Of a stretch of 11,702 nucleotides of DNA, positions 7,128 to 11,702 are shown in pieces. Positions within the stretch are counted from its first letter, which is position 1, and each line of letters begins with the position of its first letter. The notes beneath the pieces were generated by a model. That model saw only the letters and a list, made by a program, of their open reading frames with translations, ran no database searches and was not told the DNA's origin. The DNA comes from an uncultured Clostridia bacterium (GTDB lineage Bacteria; Bacillota; Clostridia; UBA1381), in assembly GCA_934454215.1 (NCBI GenBank), contig CAKSGG010000103.1:1-11702 (forward strand), given 5' to 3'. A program made the translations under genes and the position numbers.

Positions 7128-9233
7128 CTATCTGCACACAAGACTGTCAATAAAAGGTACTCTGGAGCTCTTTTCCCACAAGCAGCAATCTATTTGTTCA
7201 ACGCCTCCGTCCGGAATTGTAAATTCAAGCGAAGAATATCCGGTTTCATTAATGCTCGCCTCTGTCTGAACAAGCTTAACGATTGTATTGCTCTTTCTGA
7301 CTACCGCTGTCAAAACAGCATTTTCTGCAATGCCTGTCGTATTCACATACTCCAGCTTCAGCGTCACTTTGTCCCCGGAGCGTAAATTGGCGATTTCAAC
7401 ATTTTTGTTATTTTGATCTGCCAAACTCATTATGTATCCGGCACCGCCGTTTAATACTGTAAATCTGCTTTGCAGCGAATCACTGTTTTTATTTCCATAT
7501 GCATCGGTTACACCTTTGCCCATCGTGATTGCATATTCATGATTGCGTTGGAAAAAGCCTCTTGCAGGAATAATCGAGAGAATATTTCCATTCAAGTCAT
7601 ACTTAAAGCTTTCGGTTGTGCCCGTTGTGTTATCTTGCACCGATAAATCTTCTATAGGCTTAGATATTTTATTTGTAAATACAAGTTCCACTCTGCTCAT
7701 GACATCCTTCAAATCGGCGGATGTACTTGCAGTCTCACCACCAAAGCCTACAAACTGTGTAGAAACAAGTTTAGGCGACACATATTCAATCTTTAGATTA
7801 TCTATTGCAATACGATTCGTTCCCCATCCCGAAAACAGAGCAAAACTTGATACACTTTGAATATTTCCTTCGGTGTTCTTTTCACCCATTACCACACCGT
7901 TTTCATATAACGTAGTTTTTGAGTTAATTCCCGTGTCGGTACGGAACAAATCAACATATACTTCATAATCAGCCCATTCTTTATCTTGTCCAAAACCGCT
8001 GAATAATGTCATATCCGAACGTTTGTCGTCTGCCGCATACATGGTTATCTTCGATTCTGATTTAGCTTCAAATGTTATCTTTAGCGATGCATATTCTATC
8101 GTTTCCGGCAGCAAAAATCTTGTAAAGCCATAATTGTCACCTCCACCATAGGCATAATTTCCCGTTTTGCCTTCTTCAGTACGTTTCATATATGGAACAT
8201 CTGTTTTTCCGTTATGGTCAGTTACATTATTTGCAGGTCCGTCCAAAGGATATTCTGCTAATACGAAATCTTGATATAGTATTTTCATTTCAAATGAATA
8301 TGAATATTCACTTTTTAATGCTTCTCCATCCGTTGTTTCTGCACTTATAATTTGAATTTTGTACTCGCAATCCAATTCAAAGTCATTAGGTTCTGCATAA
8401 ACATGCACAGTATCACCATCATATCGGATTGATTTGATTTCCACCTCTGAATTGTATGTTGTATTTAATAATTTTGCGTTAATATTGCTTATGTCTTTAT
8501 TAAAAACAACGGCAACCCCTGTTAAATTTTCAGTCAGCTCGGAATAGCTTTCCTTTAGTCCGCCTGCGGTATCCTCCAGCAAAACGTTGCTTACCATAAG
8601 AGGCTCGACATATGTTTTAACAGATATGTTTCTCAGCTTCATATCCGTATTTGCATACTGGTCAAATGTAATATGCGTAATTTGTGAAATAGAGCTTAAT
8701 GCCTGACTTGTAGGCTTTGTCTCAAACCATTTACTTCCCCCCCATACGGTTTGTTTGCTCAATTCGGTTATGTTTTGTTTAAAGCTGTCATCTATAAATA
8801 ATGCTGCCGTTTTCTCCGTCATATCAATCACATATGAATACCGGTGCCAGCCTTCCGCTGTGCCGAGCGCCGCCGGGTCTACGGTATAGCTTACAATTTG
8901 ATCAGCCGTTTTGAGTGCACCGTTGGAAAGCGGCAATCCGAATTTTGTTGCACCTTTAAAATCAAATTCAATTGCCACCTTATCCGTAGTAATCGCAGGA
9001 TTAAGCAAAAACATCGGTCTTCCCCACTGATTTGCCTTTGTCAGATACGCTCCATCCTCATCTGATTCTATCTTTAAATTATGCATAGCATTATCAAACT
9101 CAAGAACACCATCCATACTGCTGCATGGGAATTCTCCATACACTGTTCCATCTGCCGCATTGGCAGCCTGCGGAAAAATCATTGATGATGAAATGAGCAT
9201 AGCTGAAAGAAGTCCGGATAAAAATTTTCTCAT
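7128..9233 (-). CDS. Secreted LamG-like / Ig-like multi-domain protein (701 aa)
   Basis: An Sec signal peptide (MRKFLSG..., hydrophobic to residue 20, likely cleavage ANA|AD at 26/27) shows export. The order is: LamG-like jelly-roll at 37-207; Ig-like module (Big_5/SbsA type) at about 211-316; second jelly-roll at about 322-485; second Ig-like module at about 488-594, with the typical ending DAYGNKNSDS before FTV; and a C-terminal module at 598-701 with CLWEKSSRVP. There is no catalytic motif, SLH, sortase or transmembrane anchor. A non-catalytic polysaccharide-binding or scaffold role is inferred. The first jelly-roll is about 74% identical to one in gene 1. The start is supported by GAGG 7 nt upstream. 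A near-perfect palindrome lies just before that SD. The gene ends 34 nt before the glycosidase, suggesting co-transcription. It could also be a lyase lacking familiar motifs, but nothing here shows that. Confidence 0.9.
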   Translation of the reverse strand: MRKFLSGLLSAMLISSSMIFPQAANAADGTVYGEFPCSSMDGVLEFDNAMHNLKIESDEDGAYLTKANQWGRPMFLLNPAITTDKVAIEFDFKGATKFGLPLSNGALKTADQIVSYTVDPAALGTAEGWHRYSYVIDMTEKTAALFIDDSFKQNITELSKQTVWGGSKWFETKPTSQALSSISQITHITFDQYANTDMKLRNISVKTYVEPLMVSNVLLEDTAGGLKESYSELTENLTGVAVVFNKDISNINAKLLNTTYNSEVEIKSIRYDGDTVHVYAEPNDFELDCEYKIQIISAETTDGEALKSEYSYSFEMKILYQDFVLAEYPLDGPANNVTDHNGKTDVPYMKRTEEGKTGNYAYGGGDNYGFTRFLLPETIEYASLKITFEAKSESKITMYAADDKRSDMTLFSGFGQDKEWADYEVYVDLFRTDTGINSKTTLYENGVVMGEKNTEGNIQSVSSFALFSGWGTNRIAIDNLKIEYVSPKLVSTQFVGFGGETASTSADLKDVMSRVELVFTNKISKPIEDLSVQDNTTGTTESFKYDLNGNILSIIPARGFFQRNHEYAITMGKGVTDAYGNKNSDSLQSRFTVLNGGAGYIMSLADQNNKNVEIANLRSGDKVTLKLEYVNTTGIAENAVLTAVVRKSNTIVKLVQTEASINETGYSSLEFTIPDGGVEQIDCCLWEKSSRVPFIDSLVCR
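8613..9125 (-). repeat. LamG-like module, copy in gene 2 (residues 37-207)
   Basis: This 513-bp segment encodes a 171-residue jelly-roll that aligns without gaps to 9882-10394 in gene 1. I counted 127 identical residues of 171 (about 74%). The DNA is also visibly similar, including many synonymous positions, and similarity begins at the same cysteine (C37 here). Flanking sequence on both sides is unrelated, so the duplication or conversion tract coincides with the domain. Confidence 0.88.
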
Positions 9234-9253
9234 AATGATACCTCGTTTAGAAT

Positions 9254-9287
9254 GTCGGTCTGCATTTCATATGCCATGCAGACCGAC
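9254..9287. other. Intergenic near-perfect palindrome between genes 1 and 2
   Basis: The arms GTCGGTCTGCAT (9254-9265) and ATGCAGACCGAC (9276-9287) are perfect 12-bp complements separated by 10 nt. The centre CATATG (9268-9273) is itself palindromic, leaving only two mismatched pairs in 34 bp. On the transcribed (minus) strand the stem ends 9 nt before the GAGG SD of gene 2 and is followed by ATTCTAAAC, not a U-tract. It is therefore better explained as an intercistronic mRNA stability or processing hairpin, or a protein-binding site, than as a standard terminator. Confidence 0.85.
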
Positions 9288-9296
9288 TGAATACTT

Positions 9297-11702
9297 TTAC
9301 TCGTTTGTTACTGTTATTTGCGGAACGGTTGTTAATAGCGGGAATAAATTCTCGCCAAATACAAATGCCTTAATTGTATCAACTGCACAGTCAATATTTA
9401 ATACGAGATCCTGTTCTCCGCTGTTGGCGCTGTTAACACATACCAACGCCTCGTCTTTATAGGCTGCAATATAATATGTTGCCGCTTGTGTACCCTCCGG
9501 AACATAGAAGCTTGCTGTTGCAGTACTTCCGCTTGTATAGCCTGTTGTTGTCAAACTGCATGACAGAGGCATATCCGGAGTTGTGAAAGTCACTTCATAA
9601 TAATCATTCGGATAAAATGCCTTTTTGTATCCCATATCAAGCTGTACTTTATATTGTGACTTCGGTTCAAAATTGCCTGATACTGTAACACTCTTAGAGT
9701 CTGCACCATAAGTTACTTCAAATCCCGTTTGTTCTGCATCGGCTTTAAACACTTTTACTGCCGGCTCTGAAACATATGTGCTGTTAAGTTCTATTTTCAC
9801 ACTGCCAATCTGCTTATTATTGTTATCAATCTCAACGGCATTTCCTTCGGTATCATTTAATGTGTATGCCGCCGAATACGGAGTGCTGATTTTAATGTTG
9901 TCGAGTTTCATATCAGTATCAGTAGTTTGATCAAATGTGATATGAGTAATCTGCGAAATTGAATCAAGTGCTACGTCTGTCGACTTGGTTTCAAACCACT
10001 TGCTTGTTTCCCATACAGTTTGTTTATTCAATTCAGTTATGTTTTGTTTAAAGCTATCATCTATGAATAATGCCATTGTTTTCGCTGTCTTATCAATCAC
10101 AAACGAATACCGATGCCAGCCTTCCGTCATTCCGAGTGCCGCCGGGTTCACCGTATAGCTTACAATTTGATCTGCTGTTTTCAGCACACCGTTAGAAAGC
10201 AACAATCCAAAGTTTGTTGCTCCTTTAAAATCAAATTCAACGACTGCTCTTTCCGTAGTTAATGCAGGATCAATCAGGAACATTGGCCTTCCATACTGAT
10301 TTGCCTTTGTCAAATACGTTCTTCCGTCATCAGTTTCTATCTTTAAGTTTCCGATAACATTATCAAATTCGAGAACACCGTCTGTTGTATCACAATTATG
10401 TGATACAATGATTTTTTCGTTAGAGTACTTACCTGTTGTAAATTCATTCACATATGACTTTTCCAAACCTGTGTCTATTGTGATTTTGTAATTTGTTGTT
10501 TCTTCATAATCAGCGGTTATATTCAATGTCTTTTTGTCGTCACCGAGCGTTGTTGTGCAATCAACATTTACCCATTCGTTGTTAACCTTTTTCTCAAGAT
10601 TTACAAACGGAACTACATCCAAGAAGCACTCAAAGCCAACATTGACCACATTTACCGGGCTGCCATTAAGCTCTTCAATAGTTTCCTTTCCGTTGTATCG
10701 TATGGATGATACCGCATCTGCATCATAGCTGCGATATATGCTTACATCATCAATCCAAATAGTTGTTCCGCTTGCACTGTTAAACTTTACATAATCGATA
10801 TCATCGGTACTAACACTTTTGTTATACCCCTCTTTATATGTGCCATCTACATATAATTTTGCCTGACCCTTTCCGTCAACAGCAATTTTATATTCGTGCC
10901 ATGTATTTGCCTCACCCGAATATTCGGATAATATCCCTAAATAACTGTTTTTATTCGTTGCTTTATTACCAACCTCAACATGTATATCCTTGCTTTCTGC
11001 TACTTTAAATCCAAATGAAATTACAAAGCTCTCGCCAAGCGGAATGCTTTTATCGAGAGTAAAACGCGGAGCACTCCATCCATTTCCAGCCAATGCAGTT
11101 CTTCCTTCGTCAGTGACAAGCCACATATTGTTTGTGTTTCCTGCATTCCACGCATTATCAATCGATGAAAAGCTTTCACAGCTGAAATATCCGTAAGATT
11201 TTTCATTTGTTTTATAAACAATTACATCATCGATACAAGTGGTTGTACTGTTGCTCCAGTTACTAAAAAAGGATACATACGTTATGTTTTTCAAATCATG
11301 TATATCATTCTTCTGTGTTTCATTATTCCACACCTTGATTCTGGTAGTAGTATTTACCTCATTAAGCTTTTCATTTGTATCTGCATTATACAAAACAGCG
11401 TGAATATTATCATATTCTGTGCCGGTTGTATAGTCCAGATTAACTCTAAAATGTGACCATTCATTTGCCGTTCCCAAGTCTTTGAATAATACTTCATCAT
11501 ATGTATTATTGTCGTCAGTTGCCGTGCCGGTTAAGTAGATTGCAGATGTTGCACTTGACTTGACCTTGTAGTCAATCACATAGGAACCATCACTAAACGC
11601 TTCGCCAAGACTGCAGCGTATAAAACCATTACCACCGGTATCTTTAAGATATTTTCCGCTGCCGGGATCTGTATCCGCACAGTCAATATAGCGGTCTTGC
11701 CC
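9297..11702 (-). CDS. Partial secreted-type protein of alternating LamG-like and Ig-like modules (5' end outside window)
   Basis: The frame is open to the right edge, so 801 residues are visible and the N-terminus is missing. A GTG at 11579 lies in mid-domain and is not the true start. Numbered from that codon, the modules are: the end of a jelly-roll to about 123; a LamG/concanavalin-like module at 134-283; an Ig-like module at about 285-383; a second LamG-like module at 396-566; another Ig-like module at about 570-669; and a C-terminal module at 671-760. The jelly-rolls share a WHxY motif and end in strands such as IDDVSIY. Such folds usually bind carbohydrate in secreted enzymes; binding here is inferred. 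No catalytic domain is visible, and one could lie upstream. The gene ends 63 nt before gene 2, its probable operon partner and paralogue. Confidence is high for the CDS and moderate for the fold names. Confidence 0.9.
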   Translation of the reverse strand, partial: GQDRYIDCADTDPGSGKYLKDTGGNGFIRCSLGEAFSDGSYVIDYKVKSSATSAIYLTGTATDDNNTYDEVLFKDLGTANEWSHFRVNLDYTTGTEYDNIHAVLYNADTNEKLNEVNTTTRIKVWNNETQKNDIHDLKNITYVSFFSNWSNSTTTCIDDVIVYKTNEKSYGYFSCESFSSIDNAWNAGNTNNMWLVTDEGRTALAGNGWSAPRFTLDKSIPLGESFVISFGFKVAESKDIHVEVGNKATNKNSYLGILSEYSGEANTWHEYKIAVDGKGQAKLYVDGTYKEGYNKSVSTDDIDYVKFNSASGTTIWIDDVSIYRSYDADAVSSIRYNGKETIEELNGSPVNVVNVGFECFLDVVPFVNLEKKVNNEWVNVDCTTTLGDDKKTLNITADYEETTNYKITIDTGLEKSYVNEFTTGKYSNEKIIVSHNCDTTDGVLEFDNVIGNLKIETDDGRTYLTKANQYGRPMFLIDPALTTERAVVEFDFKGATNFGLLLSNGVLKTADQIVSYTVNPAALGMTEGWHRYSFVIDKTAKTMALFIDDSFKQNITELNKQTVWETSKWFETKSTDVALDSISQITHITFDQTTDTDMKLDNIKISTPYSAAYTLNDTEGNAVEIDNNNKQIGSVKIELNSTYVSEPAVKVFKADAEQTGFEVTYGADSKSVTVSGNFEPKSQYKVQLDMGYKKAFYPNDYYEVTFTTPDMPLSCSLTTTGYTSGSTATASFYVPEGTQAATYYIAAYKDEALVCVNSANSGEQDLVLNIDCAVDTIKAFVFGENLFPLLTTVPQITVTNE
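9882..10394 (-). repeat. LamG-like module, copy in gene 1 (residues 396-566 from the GTG at 11579)
   Basis: This is the direct-repeat partner of 8613-9125, in the same orientation with an offset of 1269 bp. Both copies keep blocks such as DGVLEFDN, LKTADQIVSYTV, ALFIDDSFKQNITEL and SISQITHITFDQ. Differences cluster at the ends and on short surface-like stretches. Confidence 0.88.
10731..11180 (-). repeat. Diverged third LamG-like module in gene 1 (residues 134-283)
   Basis: This module shares the plan of the two close copies: an opening cysteine, TDEGRT followed by a Pro-Arg-Phe strand, a FGFK strand, a WHEY motif matching WHRY, and a closing IDDVSIY matching LDNIKIS. Overall identity is low, so it is an older duplication within the same gene. 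Confidence 0.6.

Noticed and set aside
6975..7385. Plus-strand open frame of 136 codons, the longest on that strand
   Set aside because: It spans the junction of two well-supported minus-strand genes, has no recognisable domain, and is explained as an antisense shadow. The other plus-strand frames (for example 2772-3095 and 9160-9462) are rejected for the same reason.
11021..11221. Minus-strand 66-codon frame inside gene 1
   Set aside because: It lies in another frame of a region whose long frame encodes a clear jelly-roll module, and it has no family resemblance.
11577..11579. GTG as the start of gene 1
   Set aside because: The frame stays open for 41 more codons to the window edge and that stretch belongs to the same jelly-roll, so the codon is internal valine.

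Overview
This window is a stretch of low-GC DNA (roughly mid-30s percent by eye) in which every credible gene lies on the minus strand, so transcription runs from the right edge (11702) to the left edge (1). Four secreted proteins are complete, one large secreted-type protein is cut by the right edge and one apparently cytoplasmic protein is cut by the left edge. Gaps between genes are 63, 34, 20, 17 and 60 nt, with Shine-Dalgarno (SD) sequences before each visible start. This looks like one operon or a tightly packed cluster. There is no non-coding stretch over 300 nt, and I see no tRNA, rRNA, CRISPR array, transposase or integrase.

The SLH (S-layer homology) domains, strong AAGGAG/GGAGG SDs, low GC and multi-domain secreted carbohydrate-active proteins point to an anaerobic Clostridia-type Bacillota. 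Gut polysaccharide specialists such as Monoglobus have this style of protein, but that name is a guess from style, not an identification.

Layout in transcription order: (1) 9297-11702, a partial giant built from laminin-G/concanavalin-like jelly-roll modules alternating with Ig-like modules; (2) 7128-9233, a secreted 701-residue protein of the same architecture, sharing a ~171-residue module with gene 1 at about 74% identity; (3) 4469-7093, a secreted clan GH-A glycoside hydrolase with both catalytic glutamates visible; (4) 2811-4448, an Ig-like plus helical protein ending in three SLH repeats after a glycine-rich linker; (5) 139-2793, a large beta-rich protein beginning with three degenerate SLH repeats; (6) 1-78, the first 26 residues of a protein with no signal peptide. 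Near-perfect palindromes occupy the two longest intergenic gaps, directly upstream of the SDs of genes 2 and 6.

A working model (inference): genes 1-3 bind and cut an extracellular polysaccharide, genes 4 and 5 are wall-attached S-layer-type proteins that could hold or organise this layer, and gene 6 acts inside the cell. Genes 1, 2 and 3 have no visible SLH domain but end in what looks like the same short C-terminal module, which is the most interesting unexplained shared feature here.
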